Assembly (NCBI GenBank): GCA_963801985.1
Contig: CAWDGV010000012.1
Span: forward strand, 434,001 to 498,000
DNA from: JABDQZ01 sp963801985
Lineage (GTDB): Bacteria; Pseudomonadota; Gammaproteobacteria; Chromatiales; Chromatiaceae
DNA: 64,000 bases
Reading direction: 5' to 3'
The notes below the pieces were generated by a model that saw only the letters and a list, made by a program, of their open reading frames with translations, ran no database searches and had not been told where the DNA came from. How positions within the stretch are numbered: the stretch's first letter is position 1; each line of letters opens with the position of its first letter. The position numbers and the translations under genes are program-made. Positions 1-9,462 of this stretch are shown here, in pieces.

Positions 1-786
1 GAACCAGTAAAGAAAGGCGAAAAAATCGGTGATTTTTATTCGCGGGAAATCCTTTCAGCGCAACTGGATTATCTGATTGCTCTTCAGCAGACAGGCAAAG
101 AACGTAGCTTGATGGCAAAAAACAGATTAAGACTACTCGGTGTTACCGAAGCCACAATCAATCAAATTAAAAAAAATAAAAAAAGCCAAAACCTGGTGCC
201 CGTACATGCACCTGCAAATGGCATTGTAACTATGCTTGCAGCAAGAGAGGGCATGTACTTAAAACCGGAAATGGAATTTTTGACCATCGCTGACTTGTCC
301 AGGGTTTGGGTCTGGGTTGATATTTTTGAACACCAGATCAGCTGGATGGCAACAGGGCTCAGTACGGAAATAACGGTTCCTGCCTATCCAGGAAAAACCT
401 GGAAAGGAAAAGTAGATTACATTTATCCTGAACTTGATCCCGATTCACGTACCCTTCGTGCCCGTCTTGTGTTTGATAATCCTGATGGCCTGTTAAAAGC
501 CAACATGTTTGCTGAAGTGGTTATTTATGGAGGCCCCAAACGCGATGTTCTTGTTATCCCAACAGAAGCAATTATTGAAACAGGCAGGCGTACCAGTGTC
601 ATAAAGGCATTGGGTGAAGGCAGATTTAAACCCGTTGATGTTGTTGTTGGTATTCAACGGAATGGCAAGAGTGAAATATTAAGTGGGCTCCAGGCTGATG
701 ACGAAGTCGTTGTTTCAGGACAATTCCTGATCGATTCAGAGTCAAGTCTGCAAGCCAGTTTTATGCGCATGTCTGAGGCAGAGTAG
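1..786 (+). CDS. cusB: CusB-type efflux RND periplasmic adaptor, 5' end missing
   Basis: This is the C-terminal 261 residues of a membrane-fusion protein; the frame is open from base 1, so the true start lies outside the window. Visible are the end of the alpha-hairpin, the return of the lipoyl/barrel-sandwich strand (VHAPANGIV), the beta-barrel (LTIADLSRVWVWVDIFE) and the membrane-proximal domain. These are typical of heavy-metal adaptors that join an inner-membrane RND pump to an outer-membrane channel and hand over Cu(I)/Ag(I). It lies two bases before cusA in the same operon. Assignment to the copper/silver class rests mainly on cusA; a Zn/Co/Cd adaptor is the alternative. Confidence 0.88.
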   Translation, partial: EPVKKGEKIGDFYSREILSAQLDYLIALQQTGKERSLMAKNRLRLLGVTEATINQIKKNKKSQNLVPVHAPANGIVTMLAAREGMYLKPEMEFLTIADLSRVWVWVDIFEHQISWMATGLSTEITVPAYPGKTWKGKVDYIYPELDPDSRTLRARLVFDNPDGLLKANMFAEVVIYGGPKRDVLVIPTEAIIETGRRTSVIKALGEGRFKPVDVVVGIQRNGKSEILSGLQADDEVVVSGQFLIDSESSLQASFMRMSEAE

Positions 787-788
787 TC

Positions 789-3700
789 ATGTTAAAAAAA
801 CTAATTTGCTGGTCTATTTCAAACCGTTTTCTTGTCCTGGTTCTTACTGTTGTTGTTACCGGCTGGGGATGGATTGCATTACAAAAAACACCGCTGGATG
901 CGATACCAGACCTGTCTGATGCGCAGGTGATAATACGTACCAGCTTTCCAGGACAGTCTCCCCGTGTAGTTGAAGAACAGGTAACCTATCCCTTAACCAC
1001 TACGATGTTATCTGTGCCTGGCGCGGAAGTTGTCAGGGGTTACTCTTTTTTCGGTGATTCATATGTCTATGTGATTTTCAAGGATGGTACCGATATTTAC
1101 TGGGCGAGAGCGCGTGTTCTCGAATATCTCAACCAGGCACTGGCCGATTTGCCTGAAGGCATTAAACCCCGCTTAGGTCCTGATGCAACCGGAGTTGGCT
1201 GGATTTATAACTATGCTCTTGTCGATAGAACTGGAAAGCATGACCTGGCGCAACTCAGGAGTTTGCAGGACTGGTTTCTGAAATATGAACTGCAATCAGT
1301 CCCCGGGGTTTCAGAAGTTGCAACTGTCGGCGGCATGGTCCGGCAGTATCAGGTTGTAGTTGACCCTGAGAAACTCAGGGCATTTCAAATACCCCTGTCC
1401 ACCATCAGCCAGGCCATAAAAGATGCTAACCGGGATATTGGTGGCTCAGTCATCGAAATGGCTGAAGCGGAGTACATGATACGGACAAGGGGATATTTAA
1501 AAAATTTAACTGATATCGAACATATTCCTCTCAAAGTCACGCAACTGGGCACGCCAGTTTTACTGCGTGATGTTGCCAATGTACAGATTGGTCCAGAGAT
1601 GCGCAGGGGCATTGCTGATCTGGATGGTTTAGGCGAAGTAACCGGCGGCATTGTTGTTATGCGATACGGTGAAAATGCACTGACGACGATTCAGAAAGTG
1701 AAACAAAAAATTGAGGCACTTAAACCAGGATTACCAGAAGGTGTTGAAATTGTTGAAACCTATGACCGCTCTGCATTGATTAAGCGCGCGGTTAATAATT
1801 TAGGGGAGAAGCTCATTGAAGAGTTCCTGGTTGTTGCCCTGGTCTGTATTGTTTTTCTGTTTCACTTACGCTCATCATTTGTAGCGATTATTACCCTGCC
1901 TTTGGGTGTGCTGGCCTCGTTTATCGTGATGCAGCATCAGGGAATTAACGCAAATATCATGTCCCTCGGAGGTATCGCCATTGCCATTGGCGCAATGGTC
2001 GATGCAGCAATTGTTATGATTGAAAATGCACATAAACATCTTGAACAGTACAAGCAGAAATATGGTCACATGCCAATCGGAAAAGAGCATTGGGACGTTA
2101 TCACTGATGCCGCTACCGAGGTGGGGCCTGCCTTATTTTTCTCACTGTTGATTATCACCTTCAGTTTTTTCCCGGTATTTACATTGGAAGCGCAAGAAGG
2201 TCGACTGTTTGCCCCGCTGGCATTTACCAAAACTTATGCAATGGCAGCCTCTGCCGGACTTGCTGTTACCCTGGTGCCGGTATTGATGGGCTACTTCATT
2301 CGTGGACGCATCCCGTCAGAAAAATCCAACCCGTTAAACCGCTTGTTAATCTGGGTTTATAAACCACTGCTGACCACTGTCATGCGATGGCCGCGTTTAA
2401 CGATTTTAATGGCTGTTGGTGTCATATTCAGTGTCGCCATACCACTGGCGGGTATCAGTGGTTTGCTCTCGCCGGCAAAATGGCCATTCCAGATGGTTGA
2501 ATTTATTACCGGTTCACCACAGCCTGTTGTTTCCAAAATAGAAGAGACCCAGAAAAACGTTTCCGATACCTGGAAAAACAGCTTTGAAGATATTCCCTGG
2601 CTGGCACGTTTTTCCCGTGGGCTCGGTTCTGAATTTATGCCTGAACTGGACGAGGGGGATTTGATGTACATGCCAACCACATTGCCCGGGCTTTCCATCG
2701 GCAAAGCACAGGAATTACTGCAGCAGACAGATCGCCTGATAAAAACCCTCCCTGAAGTTAAACGGGTTTTCGGCAAAATTGGCCGGGCTGATACGGCAAC
2801 AGACCCGGCACCTTTAACCATGATTGAAACACTGATACAGCTAAAGCCCAAGGATCAGTGGCGAGCCGGGATGACAACCCAAAAGTTGATTGCAGAGCTG
2901 GATGCGACGGTTAAATTTCCAGGTGTAACGAATGCCTGGGTCATGCCGATTAAAACCAGGATCGATATGCTTGCCACCGGAATTAAAACTCCAGTAGGTA
3001 TAAAGGTATCGGGTCCTGATATCAAAATTATTGAAGAGATAGGCCGGGATATTGAAAAGGTCGTCATGACAGTTCCTGGTACGAGCTCTGCTTATTCGGA
3101 ACGTGTCGCAGGTGGCCGTTATATCGACATTGTTCCAGATAGAATCAAGGCTTCCCGTTTTGGTCTTAATATTAGCGATCTCAACGAACTGATTTCTGTA
3201 GCGGTAGGAGGGGTTAATATCAGCCAGACTGTCGAAGGGTTACAGCGATATCCGATTAATCTCAGGTTTCCGAGAGAACAGCGTCATAATGTCGAAATGC
3301 TTCGTGACCTTGCCATTGTGACACGTACAGGTGTGCAGGTTGCGCTTGGGCAGATTGCCGAAATTAAAATTGTAGACGGACCGCCCATGCTGAAGAGTGA
3401 AAATAGCCGCTTGAATGGCTGGACTTTCGTTGATATACGCGATGTTGATCTTGGTACTTATGTTAAAGCGGCCCAACAGGTAGTACTTGAGAAAGTGAAA
3501 ATACCAGCAGGCTATTCGATTACATGGTCTGGCCAGTATGAATATATGTTACGTGCGCAAGAGCGACTAACCCAGGTAATACCTTTTACCCTGATCATTA
3601 TCTTTATATTGCTTTACCTGGCATTTCGCCACGCTGGGAAAGCAGCAATAGTCATGCTGTCATTACCTTTCGCTTTAGTGGGAGGCTTTTGGCTTATTTA

Positions 3701-4082
3701 TCTGCTTGAATACAACTTATCAGTTGCAGTTGGTGTTGGTTTTATTGCACTTGCCGGTGTTGCAGCAGAATTTGGTGTCATCATGTTGGTTTACCTGGAT
3801 AACGCTTTAATCGCCCGCGAAAAAGAAGGTCCGCTAAACCTGCGGATTTTACAGGAAGCTATCATGGAAGGTGCTGTACTCAGAGTACGCCCCAAGGCGA
3901 TGACAGTTGCAGTAATTGTCGCGGGCCTTATCCCCATTTTTATCGGTACCGGAACTGGCTCGGAAGTAATGAGCCGAATCGCCGCACCCATGATTGGGGG
4001 CATGATTACAGCCCCACTTCTGTCACTTTTTGTTCTGCCCGTAATTTACCTGATGTGGAAAAAGCGAGAGTTGAGTCTCTGA
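789..4082 (+). CDS. cusA: CusA-type heavy-metal efflux RND transporter
   Basis: Full-length inner-membrane RND pump of 1097 residues, normal for the HME-RND family. An N-terminal transmembrane helix (about residues 10-30) and two groups of membrane helices (about 340-500 and 880-1090) flank the large periplasmic loops. Methionines in GDLMYMP (about 622-628), PLTMIET (about 677) and RIDMLATG (about 725) fall where CusA carries its three-methionine Cu(I)/Ag(I) site, which favours copper or silver over Zn/Co/Ni. It expels metal from periplasm or cytosol by proton antiport. It follows cusB by two bases and ends just before a strong terminator, so it is the last gene of the operon. Confidence 0.93.
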   Translation: MLKKLICWSISNRFLVLVLTVVVTGWGWIALQKTPLDAIPDLSDAQVIIRTSFPGQSPRVVEEQVTYPLTTTMLSVPGAEVVRGYSFFGDSYVYVIFKDGTDIYWARARVLEYLNQALADLPEGIKPRLGPDATGVGWIYNYALVDRTGKHDLAQLRSLQDWFLKYELQSVPGVSEVATVGGMVRQYQVVVDPEKLRAFQIPLSTISQAIKDANRDIGGSVIEMAEAEYMIRTRGYLKNLTDIEHIPLKVTQLGTPVLLRDVANVQIGPEMRRGIADLDGLGEVTGGIVVMRYGENALTTIQKVKQKIEALKPGLPEGVEIVETYDRSALIKRAVNNLGEKLIEEFLVVALVCIVFLFHLRSSFVAIITLPLGVLASFIVMQHQGINANIMSLGGIAIAIGAMVDAAIVMIENAHKHLEQYKQKYGHMPIGKEHWDVITDAATEVGPALFFSLLIITFSFFPVFTLEAQEGRLFAPLAFTKTYAMAASAGLAVTLVPVLMGYFIRGRIPSEKSNPLNRLLIWVYKPLLTTVMRWPRLTILMAVGVIFSVAIPLAGISGLLSPAKWPFQMVEFITGSPQPVVSKIEETQKNVSDTWKNSFEDIPWLARFSRGLGSEFMPELDEGDLMYMPTTLPGLSIGKAQELLQQTDRLIKTLPEVKRVFGKIGRADTATDPAPLTMIETLIQLKPKDQWRAGMTTQKLIAELDATVKFPGVTNAWVMPIKTRIDMLATGIKTPVGIKVSGPDIKIIEEIGRDIEKVVMTVPGTSSAYSERVAGGRYIDIVPDRIKASRFGLNISDLNELISVAVGGVNISQTVEGLQRYPINLRFPREQRHNVEMLRDLAIVTRTGVQVALGQIAEIKIVDGPPMLKSENSRLNGWTFVDIRDVDLGTYVKAAQQVVLEKVKIPAGYSITWSGQYEYMLRAQERLTQVIPFTLIIIFILLYLAFRHAGKAAIVMLSLPFALVGGFWLIYLLEYNLSVAVGVGFIALAGVAAEFGVIMLVYLDNALIAREKEGPLNLRILQEAIMEGAVLRVRPKAMTVAVIVAGLIPIFIGTGTGSEVMSRIAAPMIGGMITAPLLSLFVLPVIYLMWKKRELSL

Positions 4083-4133
4083 AGCACAAATTGGCAGCTG
4101 GTAAAGTTGAACTCTTTTCTACCTGACATAGAT

Positions 4134-4165
4134 AAAACCGCCAGCTTGGCGGTTTTTCTTTTTTT
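4134..4165 (+). terminator. Rho-independent terminator after cusA
   Basis: A perfect stem AAAACCGCCA / TGGCGGTTTT with a three-base loop is followed by a T-rich tract. It sits between the convergent cusA and pit genes. The A-run on the left side means it may also work for the leftward pit transcript. Confidence 0.85.
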
Positions 4166-4258
4166 GCATAAACGCGGTCAAAAATTGCAGTTCATTATTC
4201 CCGGTAAAAGTAAAATTCACAGGGAGTTAGCGGATCTGGCGAAAGTTGGCCTTTATCA

Positions 4259-5827
4259 CTAGGGCAGCATTATTCCACGTAAAGTGAAATACAAAATGGC
4301 TGCCATTAATCCGGACGCGGGTACCGTAATCACCCACGCAGCGGCGATCTTGTACAGAGCCGATCTTTTTACCAATTCTGTACGATAGATTTTTTTCAGT
4401 CCCTTACGTTCTTTTTTACTGAGTTCGGCTTCAGCTGAATGCTGTTTAAGTTCCTGCAACATCATGCCTTTTTCATCTATGGTCGCTTTTTGGAATTGCA
4501 GCAAAAAATGCTCAACTTCAGCTTCATCCCGGCCATGATGGTGGTCCTTAATTTCATCAATCATCTTGGCGTAACTGCTTTTGATGAATTCACGCAGAAA
4601 ACCGACTCCGAATACGGCACCAACCGCAATGTGTGTTGATGAAACAGGCAGGCCAAGCTGGGATGCAATGATGACTGTTATAGCAGCAGCCATGGCAATG
4701 GAGAAGGCTCTCATCTGGTCCAGTTCAGTAATTTCAGAACCTACAGTTTTAATGAGTTTAGGGCCATACAGGGCCAGTCCAATCGCGATACCAATTGCGC
4801 CCACCAGCATTACCCAAAGTGGTATGGTGGCTTTTTTGACGATGCCGCCATGTAATATTGCGTCATTTATCGCGGCCAGCGGTCCCACCGCATTGGCTAC
4901 GTCATTGGCTCCATGAGCAAAACTGAGCAGGGCGGCAGCAAAGATCAAAGGCACGGTAAACAATTTGTTAACACTGTCCTTGCTGTTGGTTAACCGGTTA
5001 GCGGATGTCCTGACTAAGGGTTTAACCACCAGGTAAATACCGATCGCAATAACTGCCCCGATCATCAAAGCGGCAGGGAAATCAAATTTCCATAGCTTTT
5101 TCAGGCCCTTGAGGATCAGGTAGGTACTGAAGGCCCATGCCATTATGGCAACCAACAAGGGGACCATTTTTTTCGCGGCTCCCTTCATATCAAGCTGGTA
5201 AGTAATGGTACGTTTGATCAGGTAGAGAAAGGCTGCCGCAATTATCCCGCCGAGCACGGGTGAAATTACCCAACTGGCGGCAATCATGCCCATTTTGTCC
5301 CAGTTGGCGATTCCCAAACCTCCGGCGGCAATACCGGAACCCAGAACACCTCCGACAATGGAATGTGTCGTCGAGACCGGGGCTCCCAGGGATGTGGCGA
5401 TATTGAGCCAGAGCGCGCCGGCAAGCAGCGCCGACATCATGACCCATATGAAGGTATCGGCATCACCAATAGCAGCTGGATCAATAATACCTTTTTTGAT
5501 GGTGCTCACGACATCGCCGCCAGCAATCAATGCTCCGGAGGCCTCAAAAATTGCAGCAATAAGTATTGCACCGGTCAGCGTCAGTGCTTTTGAACCAACA
5601 GCCGGACCAACGTTATTGGCAACGTCGTTGGCGCCAATGTTCATGGCCATGTAACCACCGATCATGGCGGCGGCAATCAACATGTAACCACCACCAATAT
5701 CCTTCAGCTGCATGCCCGCAAAAAGCATGATGCCAACGATAAACATCAAGGCAAAACCAAACTTGAAGAATTCCAGCCTGCTAAAAGCCGCTGCTTTTTC
5801 TATTTGCGAAATATTTTTTAGTTCCAT
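4259..5827 (-). CDS. PiT-family inorganic phosphate transporter
   Basis: A 522-residue membrane protein of the PiT family (low-affinity, proton-coupled uptake of metal-phosphate). The two family repeats are seen as GANDVANNVGP (about 65-75) and HGANDVANAVGP (about 304-315), each followed by the conserved P(V/S)S(S/T)TH segments. About ten to twelve hydrophobic helices surround a charged cytosolic loop with HHHGRDEAEVEHF (about 430). It is slightly longer than E. coli PitA (about 499). It is transcribed divergently from a second phosphate transporter with 165 bp between them; I see no clear Pho box there. Confidence 0.92.
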   Translation of the reverse strand: MELKNISQIEKAAAFSRLEFFKFGFALMFIVGIMLFAGMQLKDIGGGYMLIAAAMIGGYMAMNIGANDVANNVGPAVGSKALTLTGAILIAAIFEASGALIAGGDVVSTIKKGIIDPAAIGDADTFIWVMMSALLAGALWLNIATSLGAPVSTTHSIVGGVLGSGIAAGGLGIANWDKMGMIAASWVISPVLGGIIAAAFLYLIKRTITYQLDMKGAAKKMVPLLVAIMAWAFSTYLILKGLKKLWKFDFPAALMIGAVIAIGIYLVVKPLVRTSANRLTNSKDSVNKLFTVPLIFAAALLSFAHGANDVANAVGPLAAINDAILHGGIVKKATIPLWVMLVGAIGIAIGLALYGPKLIKTVGSEITELDQMRAFSIAMAAAITVIIASQLGLPVSSTHIAVGAVFGVGFLREFIKSSYAKMIDEIKDHHHGRDEAEVEHFLLQFQKATIDEKGMMLQELKQHSAEAELSKKERKGLKKIYRTELVKRSALYKIAAAWVITVPASGLMAAILYFTLRGIMLP

Positions 5828-5992
5828 TGATGGCTACCGGTAAGTTGATGAAAAAATGGCTGCTTTGCAGTAAAAAAATCGTAATAATCTTTTCATATAT
5901 GTAACAATTCTTTCAATGGCAAAGTCAGCATCTTTTTCAAGATCATTTGAGCTACCTCAATTAAGGTATAAATTGCCTGCAGGAACTACTTA

Positions 5993-7804
5993 ATGAAGTA
6001 TTTATTTGCATCAAATATCCAAAAAATACAGTGGACTAAGAGCAATGCGTTTTTATTGTTACTGCTGCTTTCGGGGTTAACGCTGCTATCAGGCCCCACT
6101 CATGCAGCTGCTAGCGGTACTGACTCCATTCAGTGGGGCGTCATGGCCATGTCTCTCTTTGGCGGACTTGCTTTGTTTTTGTTTGGTATGGAGCAAATGT
6201 CGACCTCGCTAAAGGCTGTTGCGGGTGACCGGATGAAATCGATCCTTGCCAAGTTGACCGGCAACCGTTTCATGGGAGCTGTCACCGGGGCTTTTGTTAC
6301 TGCAATTATTCAATCCTCTTCTGTGACTACCGTGCTGGTGGTTGGATTTATCTCCGCTGGCCTCATGACACTGGCACAATCCGTCGGTGTCATCATGGGT
6401 GCCAACATTGGTACTACCATAACAGCTCAAATTGTCGCTTTTCAAATTACCAAAGCTGCATTACTGATGATTGGCATTGGCTTTAGCATGATGTTTGCTT
6501 CTAAAAATGACAAAACCAGGCAATACGGGACCATGTTAATGGGACTCGGCCTGGTATTTTATGGCATGAGCGTCATGAGTGATGCGATGAAGCCATTGCG
6601 CACGTTCCAACCCTTTCTTGACCTGATGATCCAGATGGAGAATCCAATTACAGGTATTTTGGTGGCGGCTGCATTTACCGGACTGGTACAGTCCTCTTCA
6701 GCAACCACCGGTATCGTAATTGTCATGGCGACACAGGGATTTATCACGTTGCCTGCAGGTATTGCATTGGCATTTGGCTCCAACATTGGAACCTGTGTTA
6801 CAGCCATGCTTGCCGCCATCGGTAAACCGCGTGAAGCTGTCAGGGCCGCTACCGTTCACGTGTTTTTTAATGTTGCCGGTGTCATGCTCTGGTTTTTCTT
6901 TATTCCACAGCTTGCCGAATTTGTTGCCTGGATGTCACCGGCATATCCCGAGTTGTCCGGGGTCGACCGACTGGGTGCAGAAGCACCTCGCCAGATAGCT
7001 AATGCTCATACAATTTTTAATATTGCCAATACGATGATTTTCATTGGCTTTACCAGCCAGATTGCAAAATTCGTCGAAAAAATACTCCCTGATAAAGCGA
7101 TTGGAATAGAGTCATTGGAAATACGCTCTAAGTATCTTGATCAGGAATTGTTAACAACACCCACGCTTGCCCTGGACCGTGTCCGACTTGAAGTTTTACA
7201 CATGGGAGAAAAAGTCGAAAAAATGTTTTCAAGGATTATGCCGGCTATTCTGTCTGGTAATCAAAATGAATTAAATGCCATCCGGGAAATGGATAATGAA
7301 GTCGACCTGCTGTATGAACAGATTATCGAGTACATGGGACTAATCAGTAAGGGTTCATTAAGTGACAACCAGACTGAAGAGTTCCTGGCATTAATGGAAG
7401 CAGTAAGTGACCTGGAAAATATTGGAGACACAATTGAAACCAATCTTGTTGATTTAGGGCACAATCGCCTGAAGGCTGGCTTTTCAATCAGCGCCACAAC
7501 CCGCAAAGTTCTCACTGATTTCCACAAGACCATTCAAAAGGCGCTTTCCCTGGCAATCCAGTCTGTATCACAGAGTAATACCGAAGTAGCCAGCACAGTC
7601 ATCAAAATGAAACATGATATCAATAAACTATCCAATTCTGCTGCCACGCACCAGGCAGCAAGACTGGTTGCCGAAGAACCCAATCGTATTCCGGCATATA
7701 CTATTGAGGTCGATATTATTGAAAAGCAAAAAAGAATTTATTACTTTGCCAAGCGGATGGCCAAGACAGTATTTACTCAAAAAGGCGAAGATTTACCAGA
7801 ATAA
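5993..7804 (+). CDS. Na/Pi cotransporter family protein with PhoU-like tail
   Basis: A 603-residue NptA/YjbB-type protein. After a signal-like first segment, two inverted membrane repeats carry the hallmark QSSSVTT (about 106) and QSSSATT (about 233) motifs that bind sodium and phosphate. From about residue 395 the protein is helical and soluble (KVEKMFSRIMPAIL, NEVDLLYEQIIEYM), matching a PhoU-like domain. In characterised relatives such proteins transport or export phosphate, and the PhoU part is thought to regulate this. It pairs divergently with the PiT gene, and the small coiled-coil gene follows 69 bp downstream. Confidence 0.9.
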   Translation: MKYLFASNIQKIQWTKSNAFLLLLLLSGLTLLSGPTHAAASGTDSIQWGVMAMSLFGGLALFLFGMEQMSTSLKAVAGDRMKSILAKLTGNRFMGAVTGAFVTAIIQSSSVTTVLVVGFISAGLMTLAQSVGVIMGANIGTTITAQIVAFQITKAALLMIGIGFSMMFASKNDKTRQYGTMLMGLGLVFYGMSVMSDAMKPLRTFQPFLDLMIQMENPITGILVAAAFTGLVQSSSATTGIVIVMATQGFITLPAGIALAFGSNIGTCVTAMLAAIGKPREAVRAATVHVFFNVAGVMLWFFFIPQLAEFVAWMSPAYPELSGVDRLGAEAPRQIANAHTIFNIANTMIFIGFTSQIAKFVEKILPDKAIGIESLEIRSKYLDQELLTTPTLALDRVRLEVLHMGEKVEKMFSRIMPAILSGNQNELNAIREMDNEVDLLYEQIIEYMGLISKGSLSDNQTEEFLALMEAVSDLENIGDTIETNLVDLGHNRLKAGFSISATTRKVLTDFHKTIQKALSLAIQSVSQSNTEVASTVIKMKHDINKLSNSAATHQAARLVAEEPNRIPAYTIEVDIIEKQKRIYYFAKRMAKTVFTQKGEDLPE

Positions 7805-7873
7805 TCATAGTGGCTCTCTGTCCATTTAGACCGACCAGACTCTTATTCCAGGTTACTACAAGGTATCAATGTT

Positions 7874-8119
7874 ATGGGTTTAAAAAAAATATTAAAACAA
7901 CTGACTGATCTTCTGGAAGAAGACAAAAGTCCCGATGGTGAAAGATGTGATGCTATTGAGGAATTGCTGAAGAAACTTGAGAAAAAACAGTCAAAATTGG
8001 AGAAAGAAATAGACAAGGAGGGTAAAGCCAGCAAACGAAAATCGCTTAAATTGGACTTGAAGATTACAAAAGCCCAATTGAAAAAAGGTAGAAAACTGCT
8101 TGGAAAGAGTTGCGACTAA
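7874..8119 (+). CDS. Small charged coiled-coil protein, function unknown
   Basis: An 81-residue, very Lys/Glu-rich protein, almost all predicted helix with heptad-like leucines (IEELLKKLEKKQSKLEKEI). No signal peptide, membrane segment or catalytic motif is visible. It follows the Na/Pi transporter in the same direction, with a terminator 130 bp beyond its stop, so it is probably the last gene of the phosphate transcription unit. I do not recognise a family. The coding assignment rests on clean codon usage, operon position and the coherent helical pattern. Confidence 0.65.
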   Translation: MGLKKILKQLTDLLEEDKSPDGERCDAIEELLKKLEKKQSKLEKEIDKEGKASKRKSLKLDLKITKAQLKKGRKLLGKSCD

Positions 8120-8251
8120 TAACCTGTTTTTTTCTGCGCGTCATCAATAATTTTTGTAATAGCACTGAAACGACAACTGGTTAATCAGTTAATTTCGGGG
8201 CTATCTATTTTTTTACATAAGCTGAAGCAAGGGCTTTGGGGTTATCTTTCT

Positions 8252-8280
8252 AACCTCATTAAAAAATAATGAGGTTTTTT
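8252..8280 (+). terminator. Rho-independent terminator before the lipoprotein gene
   Basis: The stem AACCTCATT / AATGAGGTT with a seven-base A-rich loop is followed by TTTT. It likely ends the phosphate-transporter transcript. An in-frame ATG at 8269 lies inside the stem, so it cannot be a sensible start for the next gene. Confidence 0.8.
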
Positions 8281-8313
8281 GTAATATATCTGCACTCATG
8301 TATCTTCATGCCC

Positions 8314-9345
8314 ATGAAGAAGTCAATATTCTATCTTTACCCGGCAATCCTGATTTCTGTTGTAGTACTAGTAAGCTGTACTTTACAGCCGCTGAAAGAG
8401 ACTTTCATCAAGCCAGTGCCACCCATAGCGCCTGAAAAATGGCAGGAAATCCAGGAAGACCTGTGGTCGGCATCCTGCCTGGCACGTTCCGAAGCTGTCG
8501 CATACACGCAACAGGCCATGACGGAATGGATGGGACGAGTCAGGGAAAAAACAGATTCTGAATTTATTCCCTGGTACACGAGCTATTGGGCGCAGCAATG
8601 GATTGGATTCAAGGTTGGCTGGTACAAGATGTCCAGAGATGAGGATGAGCCATCTATAGAGGAGTACCTGGTCGAATATATCCGTGAAGAATATTATGAG
8701 CTGGTGCTTGAGCCTGTGAATGAGATCTCCAATCCGCAACAGATCACCGAGCAAGCGGCAGCACTTTATATTTCCCTGCTGGCTGAGCAACTTCAGCGTT
8801 TACCTGCCATGCACAGGGTTTCAGTCAGGTCGCTGCGGAAAAAGCTGGAACCGATTACCCTGGTTTCAATTTCAGCCAATGGTCAAAACGGTATGCCGTT
8901 GTCATTACTGCTCGAAAGAAACGATTTAACCGGTGTGGCAGCTTATGATGCTCTCCTGACTCATGCTGATACCGTCGCGACCAGGGCAAACTCCTCACTG
9001 GGCAAGGATAATCTACAAATTGTTGTGGATGATACGGTTGCGCGAATGGTTGCAGATTTATCATTACGAGCGGGAGGCGCTGCTGCTTCAATGGTACTTG
9101 GGCAATCGCTGGGGCTGGTTTTCTCAGCCGGGATTTCTGCCTGGAGTATTAGTTCGCATGAACAGGAAAAACCTGAAATCGAGCGACAGCTGCGCCAGGC
9201 ATTGGATGCAGGGCTGAAATCGCTTTGGCAAAGATTGATGGAAGATCCGGTTCTCGGGGTACTATTGCCCATCAACCATATGTCCAGCCAAATCGAGATA
9301 TTGCTGTTTCCCATTCAGGCGACTGATACAGTAAAGTCCCTGTAA
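8314..9345 (+). CDS. Predicted lipoprotein, function unknown
   Basis: From the ATG at 8314 this is a 343-residue protein starting with MKKS, a hydrophobic stretch and the lipobox VLVSC, so it should be a lipid-anchored periplasmic protein. The next ATG upstream (8308) is possible; the one at 8269 lies in a terminator stem. The mature part is mainly helical, rich in Trp and acidic residues near the front (WQEIQEDLWSASC), with a Gly/Ala-rich hydrophobic patch about 70 residues from the end (GGAAASMVLGQSLGLVFSAG) that could insert in a membrane. I do not recognise the family. The same-strand DUF4105 and patatin genes follow and suggest a cell-envelope role. Confidence 0.72.
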   Translation: MKKSIFYLYPAILISVVVLVSCTLQPLKETFIKPVPPIAPEKWQEIQEDLWSASCLARSEAVAYTQQAMTEWMGRVREKTDSEFIPWYTSYWAQQWIGFKVGWYKMSRDEDEPSIEEYLVEYIREEYYELVLEPVNEISNPQQITEQAAALYISLLAEQLQRLPAMHRVSVRSLRKKLEPITLVSISANGQNGMPLSLLLERNDLTGVAAYDALLTHADTVATRANSSLGKDNLQIVVDDTVARMVADLSLRAGGAAASMVLGQSLGLVFSAGISAWSISSHEQEKPEIERQLRQALDAGLKSLWQRLMEDPVLGVLLPINHMSSQIEILLFPIQATDTVKSL

Positions 9346-9462
9346 CACAGCCTTTGTAGTATCGAGGCAAATAATTGGCGTAAAATGTCCGGCATTTTTC
9401 CAATTATCCATTAGCGTCATTAATGTTATGCTTCTGAAATCAAGAACCAAGCTGGTTTGGCT

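Noticed and set aside
1385..4003. Several long open frames on the minus strand across cusA
   Set aside because: They lie wholly inside the clear cusA gene, have no ribosome sites and show no protein-like motifs.
8269..8313. Earlier start for the lipoprotein gene at 8269
   Set aside because: The ATG lies in the stem of a terminator, and the extra residues precede a good signal peptide that starts at 8314.
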